Of a stretch of DNA of 64,000 nucleotides, positions 33,138 to 41,684 are shown piece after piece (the stretch's first letter is position 1; every line of letters begins with the position of its first letter). This DNA is from a virus. The translations under genes and the position numbers were made by a program. The stretch is from positions 1 through 64,000 of the IMG/VR virus record IMGVR_UViG_3300003691_000004; one strand, written 5' to 3'. The notes below the pieces were generated by a model. It had not been told where the DNA came from, did not search any database, and saw only the letters and a list, made by a program, of their open reading frames with translations.

Positions 33138-33478
33138 GTCGCCCAGACGCAATAATCGAAGACAGTCAACAGATAGCAGTCGGCACAAGCATGTTGCTCG
33201 CAGTGGATTTCCGGGAGATCGACGGGCAGTCGTTCACGATCTCGTCTGCTACTGTGACGATCCATGACGCTAACAAAGCAGAGGTTGACCCAAACCTAAC
33301 AAACCTTGCAGCTGGCGTGACGACGGGTGATTTCTCTGGCGAGGTTAGAGTTCAGAGAATCTTAGCGGCTGCGGATATGAATATTGCCGTAGGTATCTAC
33401 TCGGCGTTGTGGTCTCTTGTCTTCTTGGACGGTCAAACTAGACTTGTAAGGCAAGCCTTAGAGATGAGAGCGGTATGA
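33134..33478 (+). CDS. structural protein candidate, 114 aa
   Basis: Small beta protein: SMLLAVDFREIDGQSFTISS, ATVTIHDANKAEVDPNLTNL. The sequence resembles one immunoglobulin-like unit of phage virion proteins. ATGA overlaps on both sides. Unknown role. Confidence 0.5.
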   Translation: MSRPDAIIEDSQQIAVGTSMLLAVDFREIDGQSFTISSATVTIHDANKAEVDPNLTNLAAGVTTGDFSGEVRVQRILAAADMNIAVGIYSALWSLVFLDGQTRLVRQALEMRAV

Positions 33479-33906
33479 GTGACCACGAGGGAGTTCTATT
33501 GGGCACACTAGGGTCGTCGGACTTTAGGGGCTTTACGGCTTACGAGCCTTTGACGCCTGAGGAATTTCGATCGCTTAGCGAAGCTGACATAGTAAAAAAC
33601 ATGCCAGACGCCAAAATGACTAGGCTTTGGTTGGTTCCAATCCAGCGCATGTTGCAGCAGTCGTTCCAGATCGACCAACGTAGCTACAGCACGGGCACAG
33701 TACCGACACTGGCGGAGTTGGACGAAGACTTCAAAGTAGCAACGGTCATTTGCATTGATAAATTCTCACTTAATGAGTCTGAGCTGTCTGGTAACGAGTC
33801 CGTCTCTGGATCAGGTTCAATGACTTGGGACAATAAGGTTCCGCCTAGGGCTGAGCAGCTTCTTGCTCGGTACAAAAACAGGGGCGGAAGAATAGGCAGG
33901 GCTTAG
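33475..33906 (+). CDS. hypothetical phage head/neck-region protein, 143 aa
   Basis: PLTPEEFRSLSEADIVKNMP … RLWLVPIQRMLQQSFQIDQR, helical, with an ELSGNESVSGSG segment recalling the neighbouring repeat protein. Directly before the minor head protein, with which it is coupled (TAGTTGG). Function unknown. Confidence 0.5.
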   Translation: MSDHEGVLLGTLGSSDFRGFTAYEPLTPEEFRSLSEADIVKNMPDAKMTRLWLVPIQRMLQQSFQIDQRSYSTGTVPTLAELDEDFKVATVICIDKFSLNESELSGNESVSGSGSMTWDNKVPPRAEQLLARYKNRGGRIGRA

Positions 33907-35061
33907 TTGGCTGGTCCAAGAAAAGACACATCTATCAGCAAGCGAGAACGAGAGCGGCTCGTGAAGTTCTACAAAGAGGCTATGGAGAGTATAGCTGAGT
34001 CTATTGTGCTCAACGTACTAGACTCCGATCGCCCTCGATTCGTAGCCTTACTACAGGAGACGGAGGCGACCCTCTTTTTACTGGACAAGAAAGCTGCGAA
34101 GTGGGCGAGGCGGAACATCACAAAGCTCTACCGTGGAAACCTCAAATTCGTCGACCGTAAGATCAAGGTTGACGGCAAGAAGTTAAATCGAGTGGGCTCA
34201 GCTTCAGCGAACGCAGGCGTGCATGACGCTATAATTCGAGATCTAATTTTAAATCCTGAAAATGGTCTAGGACCCAGGCTCAAAGCTGCTAGTGACGGCG
34301 TCAGGAAATCAATAAAAGGTTACGTGAAAAGCCATAGAGCTTTACTTCGGCAGATAGAGACAACAAATAGATCGCTAGCGTCGAGCATACTCAAGGGTGA
34401 GACCGCGCCAGTGACCGCAGACGCCGTCCTTTCAGCTTTCTCTGGTGAGAGTAGCTCTACGTTCATGGGGCTGCCAACGACCCGCGTGACAAACCTGGCG
34501 AAGGGGTTGATCGACGCACCGTTTGTGACCTACGCTAATGGCAAAAAGGTTTCGCTCGATCACTACGTCCGAATGCTTAGTGTGACAAAGGAGTCTGAAG
34601 TTAGAACTCGTTCGAGAAACGCAAGGCTACAGGAGCGTGGGTTAGACCTCGTACAGGTCACTCCAAACCCACCGATCACGCCGGACGCTTGCTCGCTATA
34701 CGCTGGGAGAGTATTCGCTTTGACCCGTGAAGCTTCTGCGAGAACTGGCTATCCGATGCTGTCACAGACCCCGAATGGGGGGCCTCCATTCCACCCATTT
34801 TGCACACACTCAACGCTGCCATGGATAGAAGAGTTGCAAACTAAAAGTGAGGTAGACGACGCTGAGGGTAGCAATATCAAAGGGTTAAGTACGACGAAGG
34901 GGGTTCCTAATGCGATCCTCGACGTAGATTTCAAACAAGCGAACGCCTACTTCAAGAAAAAGGGTGGAATGAAGTTCGCCGCCAAGCAAAATCCGCAACT
35001 GAAGAAGGCGCAAGTTTCTTCAGTCGCAAATAAAGAAGTCAGGGACGCTCTGGAGCCCTAA
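33907..35061 (+). CDS. minor head protein (SPP1 gp7/Mu F-like)
   Basis: 384 aa from TTG 33907 right after the TAG. The C-terminal region carries the conserved layout VRTRSRNARLQERGLDLVQV, then ITPDACSLYAGRVFALT, TPNGGPPFHPFCTHST and LPWIEEL: an arginine/glutamine turn, 'CxxYxGxxF', and 'GGPPFHPxCxH' metal-like motif as in the phage head morphogenesis (SPP1 gp7) and minor-capsid families. These proteins attach to portal and assist head assembly or DNA entry. In most phages this gene follows portal directly; here it is 24 kb away. Confidence 0.8.
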   Translation: MAGPRKDTSISKRERERLVKFYKEAMESIAESIVLNVLDSDRPRFVALLQETEATLFLLDKKAAKWARRNITKLYRGNLKFVDRKIKVDGKKLNRVGSASANAGVHDAIIRDLILNPENGLGPRLKAASDGVRKSIKGYVKSHRALLRQIETTNRSLASSILKGETAPVTADAVLSAFSGESSSTFMGLPTTRVTNLAKGLIDAPFVTYANGKKVSLDHYVRMLSVTKESEVRTRSRNARLQERGLDLVQVTPNPPITPDACSLYAGRVFALTREASARTGYPMLSQTPNGGPPFHPFCTHSTLPWIEELQTKSEVDDAEGSNIKGLSTTKGVPNAILDVDFKQANAYFKKKGGMKFAAKQNPQLKKAQVSSVANKEVRDALEP

Positions 35062-35561
35062 CCGCCCTCTGCTTCAATGGAGTCAGCCATAGACTGGATG
35101 GCCGCTGGTTTTAGGGTGACTCTTGAAGAGTTCGTTTCAGGGCCATCCATGCCGAGCGCTACGATCTCTTCGAAGAACCTGCGGGCGCGAAACTCGCTCC
35201 CCAACAAAACAGACATCACGTATTTAGTAACCCCCTTATCCCTGGAAAGCCTCGATAACACAGCCTCCCTCTCCGCCACGGTCATATCACCTAGGTTCCA
35301 ATCCTCCTGAGCTTTGTCCCCCTTGGGCGCGATATTTCGAGAGATCCTGACCCGCGCAGCGTGCACGCTTTTCTTGGACTGTTTTATTAGGTCAGCGTCA
35401 CCGCACAAGTCCGCCAGCGGGCAACGGTCACAAATCTTTTGATAATCAACTCCGTTCTTAGCCATCGTCCGTTTGATTTTATTTAATTCACAGACGGGAT
35501 CTCGTCTGCCTAAGAGTTTGCAAAACAACGTCTTAACACCAAGTTCCTTAGCGGATATCAA
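35058..35561 (-). CDS. lone leftward gene with Cys cluster, 167 aa
   Basis: The only minus-strand gene inside the late region. TTG 35561 follows GGTGAGA. Contains KICDRCPLADLCG (CxxCPLAxxC plus C further upstream at CELNK and LFCKLL), a possible zinc or iron-sulphur site; the second half is helical and basic (EREAVLSRLSRDKGVTKYVM). The C-P-L-A element is also in the primase (CAYCPLALG). Its 3' end overlaps the end of the minor head gene by 4 nt. Possibly a regulator; not recognised. Confidence 0.6.
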   Translation of the reverse strand: MISAKELGVKTLFCKLLGRRDPVCELNKIKRTMAKNGVDYQKICDRCPLADLCGDADLIKQSKKSVHAARVRISRNIAPKGDKAQEDWNLGDMTVAEREAVLSRLSRDKGVTKYVMSVLLGSEFRARRFFEEIVALGMDGPETNSSRVTLKPAAIQSMADSIEAEGG

Positions 35562-35740
35562 ATCTCACCAGTCTTTGCGATTAGGGTTTAGCGCCACCCA
35601 AACCTAGCCGAATAGGTATCTTATGGGTTTTGCGCACATTTTTAGTGGTAGTACATACACTAACACGGATAAAAAGCAGCAGAGCGTATTTCTCTTGAAG
35701 TTTCTGCAAGATACAATCTAGGTTAGAGATAGGAGACGCC
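35562..35740. promoter_or_regulatory. divergent intergenic region
   Basis: A 179-bp gap between the leftward 167-aa gene and the rightward tail operon. It must hold promoters for both directions. AT-rich, no hairpin or clear -35/-10 pair that I trust. AGATAGGAGACGCC gives a clear ribosome binding site for the 35741 gene. Confidence 0.45.
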
Positions 35741-36070
35741 ATGCGAACCAACAGGGTCGTAAACATAAAGAGGCAAGCCGCGAGGTCTGGACTTGAGGCT
35801 GGTCGGTCGTTGCAGATGTACAAGCCTGCGGTCAGAGCGTGGATACACATCTCCGCTGGGGTTTTAGAGACAAATCTAGGGGAGCAGTTAGACACCAATG
35901 GCACAATAAAAATGCCAGGAAACGTCCTGAGGTCAGGTGACGTGATCGAGGTGATCCCTGAGGTGAATAATAAGTACCGAGTTGAAGGCGTTGAGCAGAT
36001 CCTCTCCCCAGCTGGGCGAGTTGTCGCTATGCGAGGAGTCCTAATCAGAGACTCTAGTTTGGAGGGTTAG
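35741..36070 (+). CDS. head-tail joining protein candidate, 109 aa
   Basis: Basic N-terminus (MRTNRVVNIKRQAARSGLEA), then a beta domain (DVIEVIPEVNNKYRVEGVEQ … VVAMRGVLIRDSS). The position directly before the HK97 gp10-like gene and this short beta fold match small head-closure/stopper proteins; the match is positional. Confidence 0.5.
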   Translation: MRTNRVVNIKRQAARSGLEAGRSLQMYKPAVRAWIHISAGVLETNLGEQLDTNGTIKMPGNVLRSGDVIEVIPEVNNKYRVEGVEQILSPAGRVVAMRGVLIRDSSLEG

Positions 36071-36072
36071 TC

Positions 36073-36693
36073 ATGGCTAAGGGTCCATTGAAGTCAGCTG
36101 GGTTCAAGGTTTCCACAAAGAACCTCGATGCCAAAATAAAGGAACTTCAAAAGCGGTTTGGAAAAAAGAAAACCAGGCAGGTTCTAGAGATATTGGCGGA
36201 GCGCGTCTTAGCTAGATCGAAGAAGCGAGCGCCGTTAATGTTTGGGGGCCTCCGCGACGCCGAGTACATCAAGAAAGCCAAGAGGGGTGGTGTTAGGTTT
36301 GGGTTCAACAAGAAGTATGCATCGGTTATGGACCTTGGATTCAAGAAGTCCGTAATCAGGCCGATCAGGGGTCAGTTCCTTAAGATCCCTATCTCGGATC
36401 GCGCGAAGCGTGGTTTAGTTAAATCTAAAAAAAGAAGTATATTCAGCCGTCTGTCGAGGAAACCAAAAGGTATACCTAGCGGCAAGGGTCGTGGGGCGCG
36501 TACAATAAAGGGCAGGCAGAACCCTGATTTCATCTACGTGAAGCAAGTGCGCACGCCAAAAGCTGTTAAGTTTCAAAAATCAGGTCCAAATATGTTCTTT
36601 TCTGGTACTCTGAAAGGGCAAGCAAGAAATGGTACTCTGTTAAAGTCACTAGCGAAGATAGCAGAAGCTAGGCTTTTCAAAGGCAAGAAATGA
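36073..36693 (+). CDS. HK97 gp10-like tail completion protein
   Basis: 206 aa. TKNLDAKIKELQKRFGKKKT … RVLARSKKRAPLMFGGLRDA … VRFGFNKKYASVMDLGFKK: the pattern 'Lxx(R)A KxxAP xxxGGLR … Y A xxxxFG' is that of HK97 gp10-family proteins, which complete the tail's head-proximal end. This copy is unusually long and basic, with an inserted Lys/Arg-rich segment (SRLSRKPKGIPSGKGRGART). Coupled by ATGA to the next gene. Confidence 0.7.
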   Translation: MAKGPLKSAGFKVSTKNLDAKIKELQKRFGKKKTRQVLEILAERVLARSKKRAPLMFGGLRDAEYIKKAKRGGVRFGFNKKYASVMDLGFKKSVIRPIRGQFLKIPISDRAKRGLVKSKKRSIFSRLSRKPKGIPSGKGRGARTIKGRQNPDFIYVKQVRTPKAVKFQKSGPNMFFSGTLKGQARNGTLLKSLAKIAEARLFKGKK

Positions 36694-37115
36694 CAAGTAC
36701 AACAGGATTCATATCTGCTTTGGCGAACCACCTCGCAAGTTTGCCAGAACTCAGCCTAACGGTGGGGACTAACCTCTTCGCCGAGAGTTTGCTAGATGAT
36801 CCTGCTGTAGGTGAAGGATCTGTAATCCTTTACGACCGAGGGTCGGAGTTGTTGCCTAACTACTACCACCCTCAAATGTTCTGGACTATCAGTATTTCTA
36901 TGGTTGGGAAAACGAGACTTACAGTAATGGAGTCCGTTCGATCAATCATGGATACGGTGGTCGGCACGAAGTTTCGTTCAGAGTCAGACTCAAACGAGAG
37001 CTTCAAAATTTTAGCTGTGACTCCGGTTGAACCCGGCGTTTCACTAATCGAAAAACTGGACTCAGGCCGCTTCCTCGCTGAGGCTCTAATCCAGGTCCAC
37101 GTCATACCCACTTAG
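36690..37115 (+). CDS. tail terminator-like protein, 141 aa
   Basis: MTSTTGFISALANHLASLPE … SVILYDRGSELLPNYYHPQM FWTISIS … LAEALIQVHVI. The order of an N-terminal helix, RGS…Y strand region and a final beta strand matches the minor tail/terminator family between gp10-like and major tail genes. Ends in 'T*' two codons before the MTP ribosome binding site AGAAAGG. Confidence 0.6.
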   Translation: MTSTTGFISALANHLASLPELSLTVGTNLFAESLLDDPAVGEGSVILYDRGSELLPNYYHPQMFWTISISMVGKTRLTVMESVRSIMDTVVGTKFRSESDSNESFKILAVTPVEPGVSLIEKLDSGRFLAEALIQVHVIPT

Positions 37116-37128
37116 AAAGGACTGACTA

Positions 37129-37890
37129 ATGGTCGGTTACTTAGGCGGGAATGTCGACAGGAACGTAGAGATCGCTGGAGGCATTCGGATCTTCTTCCGA
37201 AAGTCTGGCACTGCAAATTTCGAGAACTTCGGTGACGTTTCCGATGTTTCCTCGAACCCTCTCGTTGAATATGTCGACTTCCTGAGTGCACAAGATGGAA
37301 CAGAGGCTTTAGCCAAGAAGCTGACCAAGACAAAAGGTCTAGCTATTGAGATTACAGCCAACGAGGTCACCCCAACGACCCTTCAGTACGCTTACGGGGC
37401 TAGCGCTCCAGTGAGTGGATCGATCAATGCGCCCGCCTCAGATACTCCAAAGAGGGTTGGTACTACAGGTGGAACCTACACACTAAAGGATGCCACGATC
37501 GTAGCCGCCATCTCCGTCCGCAGTGAAGACGGCGCGACTGTTTTCACAGAAGGAACGCACTACTCCATAGCCGGGAACGTCCTGACTGACCTGGAGAGCA
37601 CAGGCGGGTCAATGGGTGCCGCTACTGGAGACAAAATTCACGTGCTGTACGACGTCGCTTACGGCGCTGCGCAGGTAATGGAGATCTTGGACGACGACAA
37701 CATCGAGGGTGCTATGCAGTTCCAAATCATCAATCAAGATGGTGGAATGACACAGATCCTTGAGATTGACTCCGTCAAAGTCGAAGTCACTGACACAATC
37801 GACTTCTCAACTGACTCTAACCAATCCCTTTCCATGAAACTGACAGCGCAGGTTGTCGGCGGACAGATCGGGCGACTCTACATCAAGTAA
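37129..37890 (+). CDS. major tail protein
   Basis: 253 aa. MVGYLGGNVDRNVEIAGGIR … KSGTANFENFGDVSDVSSNP … KLTKTKGLAIEITANEVTP: the early 'G…G…GD' beta arrangement and the conserved 'DGTEALAKK…K' segment resemble tail tube proteins of siphophages (lambda gpV/phi13-type). The C-terminal half repeats strands (AAQVMEILDDDNIEGAMQFQ) as in a decorated tube domain. It lies right before the frameshifted chaperone pair, as in most siphophages. Confidence 0.75.
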   Translation: MVGYLGGNVDRNVEIAGGIRIFFRKSGTANFENFGDVSDVSSNPLVEYVDFLSAQDGTEALAKKLTKTKGLAIEITANEVTPTTLQYAYGASAPVSGSINAPASDTPKRVGTTGGTYTLKDATIVAAISVRSEDGATVFTEGTHYSIAGNVLTDLESTGGSMGAATGDKIHVLYDVAYGAAQVMEILDDDNIEGAMQFQIINQDGGMTQILEIDSVKVEVTDTIDFSTDSNQSLSMKLTAQVVGGQIGRLYIK

Positions 37891-37915
37891 GTAGCAAGAC
37901 GACGAGGTACAGAAA

Positions 37916-38461
37916 ATGGCCCATGACAATGTAACGCCCGTCCGCCGTGCGTTTGGTATCGAGGCAGATATCAAGCTGGACAGCGGTCGGGAATTGCGTC
38001 TCCAGAAATGGAGCGTATCGAAGACGATAAAGCTAGGCATGACGGTTTCAAGGATCTTCGCAGAAGGTCTTTCGATCCTGAAAAGACAATCACAACTCTC
38101 ATTCGACAAAGCCTGCAAAGAAGCGAAAGCTGAAGGCTACGAAGAAGGGGATGACGGTTGGCCTATTGAGTCTGAGTTGGACATCTTGAGAACGTCCGAC
38201 ATCGTAGCGACACTGCCCGAGCTAATCCTCAAATCAACAGAGGATATCGCCGAGTTCATTGAGTCCTCACTAACACTCAAGGGCGGAGTCAAGCAGTTAA
38301 CTAAGGAGCAAATCCTTGGTGAGTCCGAAGACGACGAGAAGAATCTAGACCTGGACGAATTCCCAGATCTACTTCGCTTAATCATCGAGCGGAACTTGAC
38401 TGCTAAAACTGTAAAAAAGTGGAAAGCTCTGTTCGCGAGCGGGGCGAGTCTACTGAGGTAG
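37916..38461 (+). CDS. tail assembly chaperone (gpG-like), frame 0 product
   Basis: 181 aa. MAHDNVTPVRRAFGIEADIK … helical and acidic C-terminus ending VKKWKALFASGASLLR. It lies between the major tail gene and the tape measure, the position of lambda G/T. Near its end the heptamer A AAA AAG (38413-38419) allows -1 slipping into the 38419 frame. The acidic residue pattern (EDDEKNLDLDEFPDLLRLII) is typical of chaperones that coat the tape measure. Confidence 0.75.
   Translation: MAHDNVTPVRRAFGIEADIKLDSGRELRLQKWSVSKTIKLGMTVSRIFAEGLSILKRQSQLSFDKACKEAKAEGYEEGDDGWPIESELDILRTSDIVATLPELILKSTEDIAEFIESSLTLKGGVKQLTKEQILGESEDDEKNLDLDEFPDLLRLIIERNLTAKTVKKWKALFASGASLLR
38413..38419 (+). promoter_or_regulatory. 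programmed -1 frameshift site, A AAA AAG
   Basis: In frame 0 the codons are GTA AAA AAG TGG. A -1 slip at A AAA AAG continues GTG GAA AGC TCT in the second frame, giving a G-T fusion. A AAA AAG is among the most efficient -1 slippery sequences in bacteria. The zero frame stops 42 nt later, just as the -1 frame continues, and the second frame has no independent ribosome binding site. Confidence 0.8.
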
Positions 38462-38865
38462 ATGAAGACCTAGCAGACATGCTCCAAGAGCAATCGCTTG
38501 AAGACATGCTGCTTTTTCTGATCGAAAATGGATTGCCCTATGACGCTGTTTACGGATTCCACGACGGATGGGATTTCGAACGGCTTTACAGGGCTTTCCT
38601 ATACTTCAAAACTCGCGAGACTGAAAACCTGAGAAGCGCAGCACACGCAGCGGTCATCGGTGCTTCTGTTATGGGGTCCACCAAAGGGTGGGAGTCATTC
38701 ATGAAGAAGACTGGCGAGGTGTTGTCAGGGATCAAAGGTGAACGCTTCGACGGAGATGAGCGTTGGACGCGTCATGAGAAGCAAAAGAAAGCCGCAGATT
38801 TGACACGTCAATTCCAGAAGCTTGCAGGCTTGGTCGTTGGAAAGCAGAAAGGTAAACAACTGTGA
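38419..38865 (+). CDS. tail assembly chaperone T part, reached by -1 frameshift
   Basis: About 148 aa, translated as the C-terminal extension of the 37916 protein. VRERGESTEVDEDLADMLQE … ENGLPYDAVYGFHDGWDFER is helical, followed by a basic tail (RHEKQKKAADLTRQFQKLAG). GTG 38419 is a formal start only. Its stop TGA overlaps the GTG of the tape measure gene (GTGA). Confidence 0.75.
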   Translation: MESSVRERGESTEVDEDLADMLQEQSLEDMLLFLIENGLPYDAVYGFHDGWDFERLYRAFLYFKTRETENLRSAAHAAVIGASVMGSTKGWESFMKKTGEVLSGIKGERFDGDERWTRHEKQKKAADLTRQFQKLAGLVVGKQKGKQL

Positions 38866-41684
38866 CAGCGATATCAGTAGGCTCACTAGAGGCGGAGTTC
38901 ACGCTCGATATTACGGAGCTGAAGGAGTCTTTGCGTGAGACTAAATCCAAGCTAAAGGAATTCGCCGATGACGTAGATAAGCAAATGAAAAAGTCCACTA
39001 GGGCGACCAAGAAGTTTGTTAGGGCTGCAAATAGGATAGCTCCGTCTATAGCCAGGGGGGCTAGAGCTTTAAGCTTAATGGCTAGGACGGTGTCAGTTCT
39101 AAAGGGGGCGCTAGTAGCGGCAGTTGCAGGGTTCGGTGCTCTAAAGTTAGCTGGGCTGGCGGCTGAAGTTAGTAACGCCGAGCAGTCGTTTGGCACGCTA
39201 ACTAGGAGTATCGGAGGTGACGCCACAGAGGCGATGGCCTTGTTGAGAAAAGCCACCAAAGGAACGGTGGACGACCTAACGATCATGCAGCAGACAAACC
39301 AGGCGATAATCCTGGGTGTTGGTAAAAACGTCCAAGAGATCGCTAAGTTAGCAGAGGCTGCACGTAGGCTAGGTAAAGCGACAGGTCGAACAGCGGCTCA
39401 GGGCATGGCTGACCTCGCCGTGGGAATCGGACGTCAATCACGTCTCATCCTAGACAACTTGGGTATCATAGTTCGAGTGGAAGCTGCGAACAAGAAGTAC
39501 GCCGACTCTATAAATAAGACAGTAACAGAACTAACAGCTCAAGAGCTACAAGCGTCCTTTAACCTCGCAGTAATGGACGCTATCGACGTGAAGCTCAACA
39601 AGCTTGGCGAGGACACGTTAACATTCGCAGACGTGTTCGCTAGGGCTAACGCCTCGATGACTAACTTTTTCACGAACTTAGCAAGGAATGTAACTCCAGC
39701 GCTAACAAACCTTGGCAACACCTTACAGGCGATTGACGGAAGTGGCGCGTCTTCGCGACTCGGTACGGCGCTAAGTGACGTATTTGATAGCATGGCTGTT
39801 TTCGTTGGGGCGAATTCAAATCGCATAACGAACTTCATTAATACGTTAGCTGTTGGTTTTGGCGTACTCCTAAAGGTGATAAAAGACTTCTCACTAAACA
39901 CCTTCAATGACTTAATGTTGATACTTAGCGGTGATACGACAAAAGCTGGGGAGGGACTCGGAGGAGTGGTTGGAAGGATTCTGGCTATACCTTTCAAGAT
40001 AGGCGTCGAGCTTGCTCACGGAATTTTCGCTGCTTTTCAAAGCCCAGAAGCAGCGGCTGCGATAAAAGCTTTCGCTAACGCCATGAAGTCTGAGTTCTTA
40101 GGCATAGGCCCTAGTAAGGGTGAAATTGGAGTACTACAGAGCGCACTAGACGGCGCTACTAATTTGTTTGTATCGAGTTTCTTCTCAGGGAGGGCTAGCT
40201 TTGGAGGGGGAGCGCAAAGAGAAAGAGCAGCCCAGGCAGCGATCGAACGATCCAGGGCCAGGAAGTTTGGCGCTAAAGCTGTCGTTGGCAAATTGGTTGC
40301 TGGTACAACTGAGTCAATCGACAGCTTTATAGATAGAGTTAAGAAAGCAGTCAATCTTAAGCCAACATTCGACAAAAGCTTAGTTAGTAGATCTGAAGCC
40401 TTAAAGAAGGCTACTGAAGAGTTGGCGAGGTTGTCAAATGAAACACCTGAGTCACTAGCGAAGTCTACGGACAAGTTTGAGGATCTAAAGAATGCTGTAA
40501 ATGAAGTCTCCGCAGCTATCGGTTTGTCAGGCTCAAGGGGTGCTAAAGAATTAGTAAACAAGACTCAGTCCGAGATAGATCGACTAGAGCAGGCGAGGGA
40601 AGCTGCGAAGTTCATTGGCGGTAGTCCGAACGCTGGAGCCGCACAAATCTTTGACGCTATATCAGCAAACCAAGACGCTAGGAATAGACTCGCCTCTATA
40701 GAGGCTGCGGCAGAAGCTGAGGGGAAGCTTACAGCCGCAAGGGCGATACAGGAAAAGCAGGGCCTAGCTCGTCAAGCTAGGTTGAAAGAGGAGAAGATCG
40801 AACTGCGCAACGCTGCGGATTTCCAAGCGCGAGCGGCGTTAGCTGACAACCAGAACAAGAAGCGATTAAAGTCGTTGATCGGAGATGTTACCGAAGGTGA
40901 GTTTTTACGGCAGTCGATCGCTATTGGAAACATAAAGCTCAGTGAGCGAGAAAACGACTTAGTTGAGAAGTCACTAGGTTTCATTGAGGCTAGGCTAGAT
41001 AAGACTGGGATCGTTGGCGATGCCAGGGAGTTAGAGCTAGCGAACTACAAAGAGCTTCTAGAACTAGCTGCTAAGATCACAGCAGAGATCAAACGCCGCG
41101 AAGCCGCGACCCGTGACGGAATAAAAACCGCGAAAGAGCTAGCAGACGCTGAGGGGAAGATACTCAAGGAACAGCAGGACGCCTTAGTCGAGACTTCCAG
41201 GGCTCTAGCTAAAGACGTTGGATTTGGACTGTTAGACGCTTTCAGGGAAGGTTCCTCAGCGGTCACAGCGCTAGCGGACGCGTTCACTAACGCACTAGAG
41301 CGACAACTAGGTCAACTGTTAGACAACATGGCGAAAGACTTAGCCCTCCTATTGGAGGAGAGTATCTCAACGTCTATGGGGAAAGCGATCAGCGGAACAC
41401 TCGGCGTCGCTGCTTTGATCGGGCTAGCCGCATTAGATAGATCAAAGAACAAAGGGTCCGAAGAGCGAGAGCTAGCGTTCGACGAGATCGCAACGGACTC
41501 AGCTACAGCTGTTCGTGGCGTAGTTGCGGGGCCAGAGAACATAGCGATCGGCCAAGCCGGGAACGCGATACGTGAAGCGAATCGGGGAGTCGAAAGTCTC
41601 CTGTCTGATATTTTGAACCAACTACAAGCGATGTCTGGATTCGGCCTTGAGCCGGGCGGCGTCGGGTCGACAGGAGCAGTGTAA
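38862..41684 (+). CDS. tail tape measure protein
   Basis: 940 aa. The longest gene of the core, right after G/T. Long helical and coiled-coil N-terminus (TELKESLRETKSKLKEFADD), one hydrophobic segment near residues 80-105 (VSVLKGALVAAVAGFGALKL), and a TMP-type domain (GRTAAQGMADLAVGIGRQSR, LTAQELQASFNLAVMDAIDV) as in the phage tail length tape measure family. C-terminal half is coiled-coil with a second hydrophobic part (ISGTLGVAALIGLAAL) near 885. No lysozyme or peptidase motif noticed. Length predicts a tail of roughly 1.5 Å per residue, about 140 nm (family rule, inference). Confidence 0.9.
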   Translation: MTAISVGSLEAEFTLDITELKESLRETKSKLKEFADDVDKQMKKSTRATKKFVRAANRIAPSIARGARALSLMARTVSVLKGALVAAVAGFGALKLAGLAAEVSNAEQSFGTLTRSIGGDATEAMALLRKATKGTVDDLTIMQQTNQAIILGVGKNVQEIAKLAEAARRLGKATGRTAAQGMADLAVGIGRQSRLILDNLGIIVRVEAANKKYADSINKTVTELTAQELQASFNLAVMDAIDVKLNKLGEDTLTFADVFARANASMTNFFTNLARNVTPALTNLGNTLQAIDGSGASSRLGTALSDVFDSMAVFVGANSNRITNFINTLAVGFGVLLKVIKDFSLNTFNDLMLILSGDTTKAGEGLGGVVGRILAIPFKIGVELAHGIFAAFQSPEAAAAIKAFANAMKSEFLGIGPSKGEIGVLQSALDGATNLFVSSFFSGRASFGGGAQRERAAQAAIERSRARKFGAKAVVGKLVAGTTESIDSFIDRVKKAVNLKPTFDKSLVSRSEALKKATEELARLSNETPESLAKSTDKFEDLKNAVNEVSAAIGLSGSRGAKELVNKTQSEIDRLEQAREAAKFIGGSPNAGAAQIFDAISANQDARNRLASIEAAAEAEGKLTAARAIQEKQGLARQARLKEEKIELRNAADFQARAALADNQNKKRLKSLIGDVTEGEFLRQSIAIGNIKLSERENDLVEKSLGFIEARLDKTGIVGDARELELANYKELLELAAKITAEIKRREAATRDGIKTAKELADAEGKILKEQQDALVETSRALAKDVGFGLLDAFREGSSAVTALADAFTNALERQLGQLLDNMAKDLALLLEESISTSMGKAISGTLGVAALIGLAALDRSKNKGSEERELAFDEIATDSATAVRGVVAGPENIAIGQAGNAIREANRGVESLLSDILNQLQAMSGFGLEPGGVGSTGAV

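Noticed and set aside
38732-39286. 184-codon minus-strand frame over the tape measure start
   Set aside because: Shadow of the coding strand with a Ser/Ala-rich product; many similar shadows occur over Leu/Ala/Lys-rich genes.
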